A stretch of DNA of 64,000 nucleotides from Candidatus Copromonas faecavium (nom. illeg.) (GTDB lineage: Bacteria; Bacillota; Clostridia; Lachnospirales; Lachnospiraceae), in contig DVGC01000006.1 of assembly GCA_018712915.1 (NCBI GenBank), positions 48,913 through 112,912 of the forward strand, read 5' to 3'. The position numbers were made by a program, and so were the translations under genes. Every line of letters starts with the position of its first letter. Positions within the stretch are counted from its first letter, which is position 1. A model generated the notes under the pieces. That model was not told the DNA's origin. It did no database searches and worked only from the letters and a program-made list of their open reading frames with translations. Positions 53,212 through 62,098 of the stretch are shown here, piece after piece.

Positions 53212-55494
53212 ATGGAAGAAAATAAACTGCGGAATATTGAAGTGGAACTGGAGGCGCCTGCGGATTTTACCAGTCCGGAGGTCCTTTATGAGGATCTGGT
53301 AAGGAGCATCAGGAAGTACCATCCCTCCGATGACCTGACCATGATCGAACGGGCATACCGCATTGCGAAGGAAGCGCATAAGGAACAGAAGCGCAAATCC
53401 GGGGAGCCTTATATCATTCATCCGCTCTGTGTTGCCATCATTCTTGCCGATCTGGAGCTGGATAAAGAAACCATTGCCGCCGGAATACTCCATGATATCG
53501 TGGAGGACACGGAGATGACCGAAGAAGAGCTGACGGCTCAGTTCGGTCAGGAAGTGGCGCTTCTGGTGGACGGTGTCACCAAGCTGACCCAGTTGTCCTG
53601 GTCTGCCGATAAGGTGGAGATGCAGGCGGAGAACTTAAGAAAGATGTTTCTGGCCATGGCCAAGGACATCCGGGTCATCTTAATTAAACTGGCCGACCGT
53701 CTCCATAACATGCGGACCCTGCAGTACATGAAGCCGGAGAAGCAGAAGGAAAAGGCCAGAGAAACCATTGAGATTTATTCGCCTCTGGCGGACCGCCTTG
53801 GTATTTCCAAAATTAAGATTGAATTGGATGATCTGGCGCTCCGGTATCTGGAGCCGGAGGTCTATAAAGATCTGGAGGAGAAAATCGCCCTGACCAGGGA
53901 GGCCAGGGAGAGCTTCATCAACGAGATCAAGGCAGAAATCAGCAGCCATATGGAGAACGCGGAGATCAAGTGTGAGGTGGAGGGCCGGGTCAAGCATTTC
54001 TTCAGTATTTATAAAAAGATGCTGAACCAGCATAAGACCCTGGATCAGATTTATGATATTTTCGCAGTCCGGATTATTGTGGATACGGTGAAAGACTGTT
54101 ATGCGGCCCTGGGTGTGATTCATGAGATGTACAAACCCATTCCCGGCCGGTTTAAAGATTATATTGCCATGCCGAAACCAAACATGTACCAGTCCCTGCA
54201 TACGACGCTGATCGGAAGCAATGGACAGCCTTTTGAGATTCAGATCCGCACCTACGAGATGCACCGGACGGCAGAATATGGTATTGCGGCCCACTGGAAA
54301 TATAAGGAGAGCGGAAGCGGCCAGGTGGCGGCAGGAGACGAGGCGAAGAAATTAAGCTGGCTGCGCCAGATTCTGGAATGGCAGCAGGACATGTCCGACA
54401 ATAAAGAATTTCTCAGCATGCTGAAGAGCGATTTGGACATGTTTTCCGACAGTGTTTACTGTTTTACGCCCACCGGCGATGTGAAGGCTCTGCCCAGCGG
54501 ATCCACGCCCATTGACTTTGCCTACTCGATTCATACAGCCGTAGGCAATAAGATGGTGGGGGCCAGGGTCAACGGCAAGCTGGTGAATATCGATTATGTC
54601 ATTCAAAACGGTGACCGGATTGAAATTATGACCTCTCAGAACTCCAAAGGTCCCAGCCGGGACTGGCTGAACCTGGTAAAGAGTTCTCAGGCGAAAAATA
54701 AGATCAATGCCTGGTTCAAACAGGAACGCAAGGCGGACAACATTGCCCGGGGCCGGGAGATGATTGACCGGTACTGCAAGACCAAGGGCATTAACTTTTC
54801 AGATATCAACAAACCGGAGTTTGTGGATAAGGTCTTAAAGCGCTATGCGTTCCAGGACTGGGATTCGGTGCTTGCATCCGTTGGCCACGGCGGCCTGAAA
54901 GAGGGCCAGGTCATCAATAAGATGCTGGAGGAGCGCCGAAAAAAATTAAAGAGAGAAGAAACGGACGCCACCATTTTAGACAGTCTGTCCAATAACAGCA
55001 GGCCTGCAGTGGTGCCGATTCGGGGCAAGTCCGGCAGCGGAATCATTGTAAAAGGAACCCATGATCTGGCGGTACGGTTTTCCAAGTGCTGCAACCCGGT
55101 GCCGGGAGACGAGATTGTCGGTTTCGTGACCAGAGGGCGCGGAATTACGATTCACCGCACGGACTGCATCAATGTTTTGAACCTGCCGGAAATTGAGAGA
55201 AACAGACTGATTGATGCGGAATGGCAGACGCCGGAAGACGATCACAGCTCGGCTACTTATGCAACGGAGATTGCGATTTTTGCCAACAACCGAATCGGAA
55301 TGTTTGTGGATATTTCCAAGATCTTTACGGAACGCCAGATTGATGTAAAGGCCATGAGCGCCAGAACCAACAAACAGGGAAAGGCCACGATTACCATGAG
55401 CTTTGACATTCATGGGACGGACGAGTTAAACGGCCTGATGGCCAAGCTGCGTCAGATAGACGGAGTTCTCGATATTGAGCGTACATCGGGCTGA
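53212..55494 (+). CDS. relA: Bifunctional (p)ppGpp synthetase/hydrolase Rel
   Basis: Cytosolic stringent-response enzyme. Domains in order: HD hydrolase (residues about 45-200, YIIHPLCVAIILAD and GILHDIVEDTEMT), synthetase (about 235-390, DQIYDIFAVRIIVDTVKDCY and KPNMYQSLHTTLIGSNGQPF), TGS (about 400-465, VYCFTPTGDVKALPSGSTPI), helical and zinc-finger region (RFSKCCNPVPGDEIVGFVTR) and a C-terminal ACT domain. The HD residues are intact, so it should both make and degrade alarmones, as expected for the single Firmicute Rel. Length 760 fits. The ATG at 53212 sits 7 nt after AAAGGTGG; 53206 is an alternative. Confidence 0.97.
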   Translation: MEENKLRNIEVELEAPADFTSPEVLYEDLVRSIRKYHPSDDLTMIERAYRIAKEAHKEQKRKSGEPYIIHPLCVAIILADLELDKETIAAGILHDIVEDTEMTEEELTAQFGQEVALLVDGVTKLTQLSWSADKVEMQAENLRKMFLAMAKDIRVILIKLADRLHNMRTLQYMKPEKQKEKARETIEIYSPLADRLGISKIKIELDDLALRYLEPEVYKDLEEKIALTREARESFINEIKAEISSHMENAEIKCEVEGRVKHFFSIYKKMLNQHKTLDQIYDIFAVRIIVDTVKDCYAALGVIHEMYKPIPGRFKDYIAMPKPNMYQSLHTTLIGSNGQPFEIQIRTYEMHRTAEYGIAAHWKYKESGSGQVAAGDEAKKLSWLRQILEWQQDMSDNKEFLSMLKSDLDMFSDSVYCFTPTGDVKALPSGSTPIDFAYSIHTAVGNKMVGARVNGKLVNIDYVIQNGDRIEIMTSQNSKGPSRDWLNLVKSSQAKNKINAWFKQERKADNIARGREMIDRYCKTKGINFSDINKPEFVDKVLKRYAFQDWDSVLASVGHGGLKEGQVINKMLEERRKKLKREETDATILDSLSNNSRPAVVPIRGKSGSGIIVKGTHDLAVRFSKCCNPVPGDEIVGFVTRGRGITIHRTDCINVLNLPEIERNRLIDAEWQTPEDDHSSATYATEIAIFANNRIGMFVDISKIFTERQIDVKAMSARTNKQGKATITMSFDIHGTDELNGLMAKLRQIDGVLDIERTSG

Positions 55495-55679
55495 TGAGTC
55501 AGACAGACGGATTCTTACTATTGGATGGACGGATATCGGGCAGCGCTGCAAAGCGGCGGAGACCGATAGGGAACGGATACCGGGCGATGCGCCGGAGAAT
55601 CCAACGAAAAAGGCTTCGGGGCAGACTGAAGACTGGAAACAGGGATGTCTCAGGAAGCTTAAATTCAAATCAGGATCAA

Positions 55680-55708
55680 AAAAGTGTGCGCTTTGGGCGC
55701 ACACTTTT
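55680..55708. terminator. Terminator after rel
   Basis: AAAAGTGTGCGC (55680-55691) and GCGCACACTTTT (55697-55708) are perfect 12-bp arms with a TTTGG loop. It is nearly symmetrical and could work in both directions. Confidence 0.88.
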
Positions 55709-55795
55709 GCGGCTGGCTTTTTAAATGCCGGCGAACCACTGGAACAGGAAGAGGATCGAGAGAGATATCACCGGAAAACAGGGAGGAAGAAAAGC

Positions 55796-56440
55796 ATGAG
55801 CGAGATTCGCGTAAAGCGGCTGGTCGTAGGCATCGTAGGAACCAATACCTATCTGGTTTATGATGAGGAAACAAAAAAAGCGGTTGTGGTGGATCCGGGA
55901 GACCGGGCCGATTTGATTCTGGAGGCCTCTGAGCGGCTGGAGCTGATGCCGGAGGCCATTTTGCTGACCCATGGCCATTTTGACCATATTATGGCGGCCA
56001 ATGAGTTAAAAGCTGCCTGGCATGTGCCGGTTTATGCCTGCAAGAAGGAAGAGGAAATCATGGGTGACTGGGAGAAGAACCTGGTGGCCAGTTACTATGA
56101 CACTCCCTACACGGTGAAGGCGGATGTACTGGTGGAAGAAGGCGATACCTTTGAGGCAGCCGGTTTTGTCTGGAAGGTGCTTGAAACCCCCGGCCATACC
56201 ATCGGTTCCTGCTGCTACTATATTGAAAAAGAGAAAGTGCTGTTTTCCGGAGATACTCTGTTCTGCGGTTCCTATGGAAGAACAGACCTGCCCACAGGCA
56301 GCGGCCGCATGATCATCGGCTCTGTCACCAGGCTTTTAAAAGAGCTTCCGGATGATGTGATGGTGTATCCCGGCCATATGGATGAAACCACCATCGGCTT
56401 TGAAAAGAAAAACAATCCTCTGGCGAGGTTTTTGAAATGA
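55796..56440 (+). CDS. MBL-fold metallohydrolase (glyoxalase II-like)
   Basis: A 214-residue metallo-beta-lactamase fold protein. Metal ligands: THGHFDHI (HxHxDH), the histidine in LETPGHTIGSCCYY, SGDTLFCGSYGRTDLPTG, and the terminal VYPGHMDETTIGFEK. This is the YcbL/GloB-like group of unproven substrate that sits beside hemZ in Lachnospiraceae-like loci. RBS GGGAGGA precedes ATG 55796; an ORF extended upstream to 55475 passes through the rel terminator and is rejected. hemZ overlaps its stop by 4 bases. Confidence 0.92.
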   Translation: MSEIRVKRLVVGIVGTNTYLVYDEETKKAVVVDPGDRADLILEASERLELMPEAILLTHGHFDHIMAANELKAAWHVPVYACKKEEEIMGDWEKNLVASYYDTPYTVKADVLVEEGDTFEAAGFVWKVLETPGHTIGSCCYYIEKEKVLFSGDTLFCGSYGRTDLPTGSGRMIIGSVTRLLKELPDDVMVYPGHMDETTIGFEKKNNPLARFLK

Positions 56441-57894
56441 TAGGAATTTTACTGAAGGACAGCTCTTATGAACAGGATATCAGGGAACTTCTGATGGCAT
56501 TTTATCCGGGAGAGAGCTTTGCCCACGAAGAAAAAGAAGATGTCTCCTTTTATGTGACGGGAGAATATGAAAGTGAGTCCGGCGGGGAAGGATACTTTTG
56601 CCTTCGCCTGGTGGAGGAAGGGAAGGAAAAGGATTCCCGCCGGTTTGCCATCCGGTATGGAAACCGCCTGGAAGCGAAGACGGCGATCAAACGGGAATTA
56701 TACGGGATGCTGTCAAAGCGGACCGGAAAGACCCTGCCCTGGGGAACCTTAACGGGAATCAGGCCTACGAAAATTGTTTTAACCAGGCTGGAGCAGGGAG
56801 AACCGGAAGAAAGCATTCGTTCCTTTATGGAAGAGACGTATTTAACCAGCAGACAGAAGGTGGATCTCTGCGTCGAGACGGCGAAAAGGGAGAAGAAACT
56901 TCTCCGCCAGGTGGATTACGAGAGAGGGTACAGCCTGTATGTAGGAATTCCTTTCTGTCCCACCACCTGCCTTTACTGTTCTTTCACTTCCTATCCAATC
57001 GGGGCCTGGGCCGGGAAAATTCCCCTGTATCTGGAGGCTCTTTTTAAGGAACTTTCCTATGTGGCGGATCGGATGAGGGGACGTACACTGGATACGGTGT
57101 ATTTCGGCGGAGGAACACCGACCTCCCTTCAGGCGGAGGAGCTGGATGCCATTCTTTCAAAAATTGAGGAGTTGTTTGACTTATCTCCGGTAAAAGAAAT
57201 CACGGTGGAGGCCGGACGTCCGGACAGCATTACGGAGGAGAAGCTAAAAACCCTGCGGCGTCATGGAATCACAAGAATTTCCGTCAATCCTCAGACCATG
57301 AAACAGGAAACTCTGGAACTAATCGGAAGACGCCATACGGTGGATATGGTAAAGGAAAAATACTGGCTGGCCAGGGAGCTGGGCTTTGATAATATCAATA
57401 TGGACCTGATTATCGGACTGCCGGAGGAGGATCTGGAGGATGTGCGTGCCACCATGGATGAGGTGGAACATCTGGCGCCGGACAGTGTGACCGTTCATTC
57501 CCTTGCCATTAAGAGGGCGGCCAGACTGAACATGTTCCGGGAACGGTACGCCAACCTGAAGATTCAGAATACCCAGGAGATGATTGACTTAACGGCTGCG
57601 CGGACCAGAGAAATGGGGCTGCTTCCTTATTATCTGTACCGGCAGAAAAACATGGCAGGGAATTTTGAAAATGTGGGCTATGCGGCGCCAGGCAAGGAAT
57701 GCCTTTACAATATTCTGATTATGGAAGAAAAGCAGACTATTGTGGCCTGCGGAGCCGGAACCACCACCAAGGTGGCGTTCCCGGCGGAAAACCGGCTGGA
57801 GCGTGTGGAGAATGTAAAAGACGTGACTCAGTATATCGAGCGGATTGATGAAATGCTTCTCCGGAAGGAAAAAATGCTTGAAAAGCTGGATTGA
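56437..57894 (+). CDS. hemZ: HemZ, radical SAM coproporphyrinogen dehydrogenase-like protein
   Basis: A 485-residue radical SAM protein. The N-terminal ~165 residues are HemZ-specific. The Fe-S cluster motif is FCPTTCLYCSF (CxxxCxxC), followed by YFGGGTPTSLQAEELDAIL and TVEAGRPDSIT, the HemN-like SAM-binding regions. HemZ is annotated as an oxygen-independent coproporphyrinogen III dehydrogenase, though members near this clade are often not proven heme enzymes; there are no other heme genes in view. Its start overlaps the MBL gene stop (ATGA), so the two are translationally coupled. Confidence 0.9.
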   Translation: MIGILLKDSSYEQDIRELLMAFYPGESFAHEEKEDVSFYVTGEYESESGGEGYFCLRLVEEGKEKDSRRFAIRYGNRLEAKTAIKRELYGMLSKRTGKTLPWGTLTGIRPTKIVLTRLEQGEPEESIRSFMEETYLTSRQKVDLCVETAKREKKLLRQVDYERGYSLYVGIPFCPTTCLYCSFTSYPIGAWAGKIPLYLEALFKELSYVADRMRGRTLDTVYFGGGTPTSLQAEELDAILSKIEELFDLSPVKEITVEAGRPDSITEEKLKTLRRHGITRISVNPQTMKQETLELIGRRHTVDMVKEKYWLARELGFDNINMDLIIGLPEEDLEDVRATMDEVEHLAPDSVTVHSLAIKRAARLNMFRERYANLKIQNTQEMIDLTAARTREMGLLPYYLYRQKNMAGNFENVGYAAPGKECLYNILIMEEKQTIVACGAGTTTKVAFPAENRLERVENVKDVTQYIERIDEMLLRKEKMLEKLD

Positions 57895-57968
57895 GTGGCG
57901 TATAGTATGGACAGGCAGCGGGAGGTGTCCTGCGGCCTGGAAGGAATAAGAAAAACAGAGGTTTAAAC

Positions 57969-59231
57969 ATGAGCTTGAAAAAGAAACCGGTAACCGGCAT
58001 GAGAGACATTCTGCCGGCGGAAATGCAGATTCGTGATTATATTTTAAATCAGATTAAGGATACTTACAGAAGCTTTGGCTTTTCTTCCATCGAAACGCCC
58101 TGCGTGGAGCATATCGAGAACCTGTTGAGCAAACAGGGCGGTGATAATGAGAAGCTGATCTTTAAAATTATGAAGCGGGGAGAGAAGCTGAACCTGGAGG
58201 CGGCGGAAACGGAGAACGATCTGTCTGACAGCGGACTTCGCTATGACCTGACACTTCCTCTTTCCCGGTATTTTGCCAACAATGCGGCCAATCTGCCGTC
58301 GCCGTTTAAGGCTCTCCAGGTTGGAAATGTGTGGAGGGCAGACCGGCCTCAGAAGGGGAGATACCGCCAGTTTGTTCAGTGTGACATCGATATTCTTGGT
58401 GATGCGACCAACCAGGCGGAGATCGAGCTGATTCTTGCTACGACGACGGCTCTTTCCAGAATCTGCCCCGGACGCAGCTTTACGGTACGTATCAACGACA
58501 GGAGAATCCTCCGGGCCATGGCTGTGTACAGCGGTTTTCCGGAAGAGGATGTTGAGAAAGTTTTCATCACTGTGGATAAGATGGACAAAATCGGCGTTGA
58601 CGGTGTAAAAGCGGAGCTCCTTGACAATGGATACGGGGAAGGCGCAGTCGATAAGTGCCTGGATTTGATGGAAAAAGCTTCCGACGATGTTTCCGGAGTC
58701 CGGACGATGGGAGAGCTTTTAAACGGCGTTCTGGAGGAAGGAGCTGCCGAAAATCTGGCCCAGATTATGGAAACGGTGAACCGGGTTTCTGACGTGGACT
58801 GCCGTTTGGTATTTGACCCCACTCTGGTTCGCGGAATGGGATACTATACTGGAACGATTTTTGAAGTGTCCATGGAAGGTTTTGACGGTTCTGTGGCCGG
58901 AGGCGGACGGTATGACCGGATGATCGGAAAGTTTACAGGAATAGATACGCCGGCCTGCGGTTTCTCCATCGGCTTTGAGCGGATCGTTCTGATTCTTTTG
59001 GATACCGGCTTTACGGTTCCGGGAGGAAACGGAAAAGAGGCCTGGCTGTTTGAAAAAGGAATGGACAATGAGCGGATTTGTTCCATTATGAAGGAGGCCA
59101 TGGAGGCCCGCACCCAGGGAAGAACGGTTCTGGTGGCTCAGATGAATAAAAATAAGAAATTCCAGAAGGAGCAGCTGGGCAAGGAAGGCTATCAGGAGTT
59201 CCGGGAATTTTATAAAGAAGAACTGAAATAG
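57969..59231 (+). CDS. hisS: Histidyl-tRNA synthetase
   Basis: Class II aminoacyl-tRNA synthetase of 420 residues charging tRNA-His. Motif 1 region begins RGMRDILPAEM-like in GMRDILPAEMQIRDYIL; motif 2 is VWRADRPQKGRYRQFVQCD; the histidine-specific loops LVFDPTLVRGMGYYTGTIFE and GGGRYDRMIGKFTG are intact; motif 3 is GFSIGFERI. The C-terminal anticodon domain follows from about 330. It starts 75 nt after hemZ and precedes aspS. No T-box leader is visible before it, so control is likely by the operon promoter. Confidence 0.97.
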   Translation: MSLKKKPVTGMRDILPAEMQIRDYILNQIKDTYRSFGFSSIETPCVEHIENLLSKQGGDNEKLIFKIMKRGEKLNLEAAETENDLSDSGLRYDLTLPLSRYFANNAANLPSPFKALQVGNVWRADRPQKGRYRQFVQCDIDILGDATNQAEIELILATTTALSRICPGRSFTVRINDRRILRAMAVYSGFPEEDVEKVFITVDKMDKIGVDGVKAELLDNGYGEGAVDKCLDLMEKASDDVSGVRTMGELLNGVLEEGAAENLAQIMETVNRVSDVDCRLVFDPTLVRGMGYYTGTIFEVSMEGFDGSVAGGGRYDRMIGKFTGIDTPACGFSIGFERIVLILLDTGFTVPGGNGKEAWLFEKGMDNERICSIMKEAMEARTQGRTVLVAQMNKNKKFQKEQLGKEGYQEFREFYKEELK

Positions 59232-59392
59232 CAGAACTGAGATAGAAAAATCGGGATAAAAGCAGAACCGAGAGATAATAGAAAAACTGAGATAATAGAA
59301 CTGGGACAACAGGAAAACTGGGACAATAGAAGAATTAAGATAATATCGGAACTGAAAGAAAAGAAAATCTGATACAGAGAAAGGATAGCATT
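59232..59392 (+). repeat. Purine-rich degenerate short repeats between hisS and aspS
   Basis: Variants of AACTGAGATAATAGAA recur at 16-20 bp steps (about 59237, 59269, 59285, 59299, 59316, 59331). The + strand is almost all purine with scattered CT. No hairpin or coding is seen. Confidence 0.65.
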
Positions 59393-61195
59393 ATGGCAGA
59401 GTCAATGGCTGGTCTGAAACGCTCCTGCCGCTGCACAGAGGTCACAGAGGCCAATGTGGGCCAGGAAATGACCCTGATGGGATGGGTACAGAAGAGCAGA
59501 AATAAGGGCGGAATTATTTTTACGGATCTGAGAGACCGTTCCGGAATCATTCAGATTATTTTTGAGGAAAGCGACTGCGGAACGGAAAACTTCGAGAAGG
59601 CAGAACGGTTAAGAAGTGAGTTTACCATCGCCGTGACCGGTATCGTGGAGAAGCGTTCCGGAGCAGCAAACGCAAATTTAAAGACCGGAACCATCGAGGT
59701 TCGGGCAAAATCCCTGCGGATTTTATCGGAGTCGGAGGTTCCTCCGTTCCCCATCGAGGAAAACAGCAAGACAAAGGAAGAGCTGCGCTTAAAATACCGT
59801 TATCTTGACCTGCGCCGTCCGGATCTGCAGAAAAATATTATGGTAAGAAGCCAGGTGGCCACCATGGTCCGTCAGTTCCTGGCTGAGGAAGGTTTCCTTG
59901 AAATCGAAACGCCGACGTTAATCAAGAGCACGCCTGAGGGAGCGAGAGACTATCTGGTTCCCAGCCGTGTGCATCCGGGAAGCTTTTATGCTCTTCCCCA
60001 GTCTCCCCAGCTTTTAAAGCAGCTGCTGATGTGCTCCGGCTTTGACCGGTATTTCCAGCTGGCCAGATGCTACCGGGACGAAGATCTGAGAGCAGACCGG
60101 CAGCCGGAGTTTACCCAGATCGATATGGAACTGTCCTTTGTGGATCAGGAGGACGTGCTGGATGTAAATGAGCGGCTGTTAAAGAAGGTTTTCGGCGAAA
60201 TCGGCGGAATTGACGTAACCCTTCCCCTGCCCAGACTTACCTGGAAAGAGGCCATGGAGCGGTTCGGAAGCGATAAGCCGGACATGCGGTTTAGCATGGA
60301 ATTAAAAAATGTGTCGGACGTGGTGAAAGACTGCGAATTTGTCGTATTTAAGAGCGCTCTGGAAGATGGCGGTTCGGTCCGCGGCATCAATGCTGAGGGA
60401 CAGGCCGGCATGCCCAGAAAGAAAATTGATGCCCTGGTGGAATATGCCAAGGGATTTGGAGCCAAGGGACTGGCTTATCTGGCTGTCCATGAAGACGGCT
60501 CCTATAAGTGTTCCTTCGGAAAGTTCATGAAGCAGGAAGAGCTGGATGCTCTGGTTCATGCGATGGAGGCGAAGCCGGGGGATCTGCTGTTCTTTGCCGC
60601 AGGAAAGAACAAGATGGTCTTTGATGTTCTTGGAAATCTTCGCCTGGAGCTGGCAAGGCAGCTGGATCTGTTAAAGAAAGATGATTTCAAATTCCTCTGG
60701 GTAACGGAATTTCCGCTTCTGGAGTATTCTGAGGAGGAAGAACGGTATGTGGCCATGCACCATCCCTTTACCATGCCGATGGAGGAGGATCTGCCTCTTC
60801 TGGATACGGATCCGGGAGCTGTTCGTGCGCAGGCCTATGATATCGTTCTTAACGGAACGGAGCTTGGCGGCGGATCGGTCCGGATTCATCAGGCGGATGT
60901 ACAGGAAAAGATGTTTGAGGTTTTAGGCTTTACCCAGGAACGTGCGCAGGAGCAGTTCGGATTCCTGCTTGAGGCATTCAAGTACGGAGTTCCGCCTCAT
61001 GCCGGCCTGGCTTATGGCCTGGACCGTGTAATTATGCTGATGGTGGGAGCGGACAGTATTCGTGACGTCATTGCGTTCCCGAAGGTAAAGGATGCTTCCT
61101 GCCTGATGATGGAGGCACCGTCTCCTGTGGATCCCAAGCAGCTGGAAGAGCTTTCCATTGCTGTGGAAAAGACGGAAGAGCCGCAGGAAAACTAG
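59393..61195 (+). CDS. aspS: Aspartyl-tRNA synthetase
   Basis: Bacterial-type class II AspRS of 600 residues with an N-terminal OB-fold anticodon domain (residues about 15-110, VGQEMTLMGWVQKSRNKGGI), the catalytic domain with motif 2 (FQLARCYRDEDLRADRQPEFTQ is split across residues around 225-245), the bacterial GAD insertion (about 295-425) and motif 3 GLAYGLDRVIMLM. It should charge tRNA-Asp. The length matches bacterial AspRS. It is paired with hisS, as in many Firmicutes; a purine-rich repeat spacer lies between them, and a strong terminator follows. Confidence 0.97.
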   Translation: MAESMAGLKRSCRCTEVTEANVGQEMTLMGWVQKSRNKGGIIFTDLRDRSGIIQIIFEESDCGTENFEKAERLRSEFTIAVTGIVEKRSGAANANLKTGTIEVRAKSLRILSESEVPPFPIEENSKTKEELRLKYRYLDLRRPDLQKNIMVRSQVATMVRQFLAEEGFLEIETPTLIKSTPEGARDYLVPSRVHPGSFYALPQSPQLLKQLLMCSGFDRYFQLARCYRDEDLRADRQPEFTQIDMELSFVDQEDVLDVNERLLKKVFGEIGGIDVTLPLPRLTWKEAMERFGSDKPDMRFSMELKNVSDVVKDCEFVVFKSALEDGGSVRGINAEGQAGMPRKKIDALVEYAKGFGAKGLAYLAVHEDGSYKCSFGKFMKQEELDALVHAMEAKPGDLLFFAAGKNKMVFDVLGNLRLELARQLDLLKKDDFKFLWVTEFPLLEYSEEEERYVAMHHPFTMPMEEDLPLLDTDPGAVRAQAYDIVLNGTELGGGSVRIHQADVQEKMFEVLGFTQERAQEQFGFLLEAFKYGVPPHAGLAYGLDRVIMLMVGADSIRDVIAFPKVKDASCLMMEAPSPVDPKQLEELSIAVEKTEEPQEN

Positions 61196-61275
61196 CCGGG
61201 TCAGAAGCTCTGCAGGGAACCAGACGGAGCTGGCAGGAACTGCAGAAAACGAACCGGAAGAAATACAGAAACATG

Positions 61276-61323
61276 ACTCCCCGGCCGGGCCAGAGATGGT
61301 CTCACCGGGGAGTTTGTTTTTTT
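61276..61323 (+). terminator. Terminator of the hisS-aspS unit
   Basis: ACTCCCCGG (61276-61284) pairs with CCGGGGAGT (61305-61313), then TTGTTTTTTT. Confidence 0.88.
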
Positions 61324-61394
61324 GCTGCCCGGATGTTTTTCGCCCCTTGATTCTGTGAAAAGTTAGTGAAAATGTGGAATTTTTTTTGCAGGTT

Positions 61395-61403
61395 TGCTAC
61401 AAT
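61395..61403 (+). promoter_or_regulatory. Possible extended -10 element before the second two-component system
   Basis: TGCTACAAT (61395-61403) is an extended -10 with no good -35. A start near 61410 would leave a very short leader before the ATG at 61421. Confidence 0.35.
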
Positions 61404-61420
61404 CATGATGAGGTGAGAAT

Positions 61421-62098
61421 ATGGATGGAATCAAGGTTTTGATGGTGGACGATGAGGCCAGAATGAGGAAACTGGTAAAAGACTTTTTGTCCATCAAGGG
61501 ATATAAAGTGATTGAGGCAGAGGACGGCGAACAGGCGGTGGATATATTCTTTAAGGATAAGGACATTGGCCTGGTAATCCTTGACGTCATGATGCCGAAG
61601 ATGGACGGCTGGGAGGTATGCAAGACCATCCGCCGCTATTCCCAGGTGCCGATTATCATGCTGACGGCGCGTTCTGAAGAACGTGATGAACTGCTGGGAT
61701 TTGAGCTGGGAGTGGATGAATATATTTCCAAGCCCTTCAGCCCGAAAATCCTTGTGGCCAGAATCGAGGCGATCCTCCGCAGAAGAAACGCCACAACAGG
61801 AGAGGTTTTGGAAGCTGATGGAATCCGGGTGGATAAGGATGCTCATGTGGTGACCGTGGATGGAAACCAGGTGGAATTAAGCAACAAGGAATTTGAGCTG
61901 CTGACGTATTTTATGGAGAATCAGGGAATTGCATTATCCAGGGAGAAGATTCTGAATAATGTGTGGAATTATGATTATTTCGGAGATGCAAGAACCATCG
62001 ATACTCATGTGAAAAAGTTAAGAAGCAAGCTGGGCCCCAAGGGCGATTATATTAAAACCATTTGGGGTATGGGATATAAGCTCGAGGTGGATGGATGA
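61421..62098 (+). CDS. OmpR-family response regulator
   Basis: A 225-residue regulator. Receiver domain: acidic VDDEAR, Asp55 in GLVILDVMMPKMDG, TARSEERDE, and the lysine in EYISKPFSPKIL. The C-terminal winged helix includes LSNKEFELLTYFMENQGIAL and DARTIDTHVKKLRSKL, ending TIWGMGYKLEVDG. It is translated with the histidine kinase whose start overlaps its stop. The pair lies between aspS and an rRNA operon. Targets are unknown. Confidence 0.95.
   Translation: MDGIKVLMVDDEARMRKLVKDFLSIKGYKVIEAEDGEQAVDIFFKDKDIGLVILDVMMPKMDGWEVCKTIRRYSQVPIIMLTARSEERDELLGFELGVDEYISKPFSPKILVARIEAILRRRNATTGEVLEADGIRVDKDAHVVTVDGNQVELSNKEFELLTYFMENQGIALSREKILNNVWNYDYFGDARTIDTHVKKLRSKLGPKGDYIKTIWGMGYKLEVDG

Noticed and set aside
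55475..55795. N-terminal extension of the MBL hydrolase
   Set aside because: It would overlap the end of rel and read through a perfect terminator; a good ribosome site precedes 55796.
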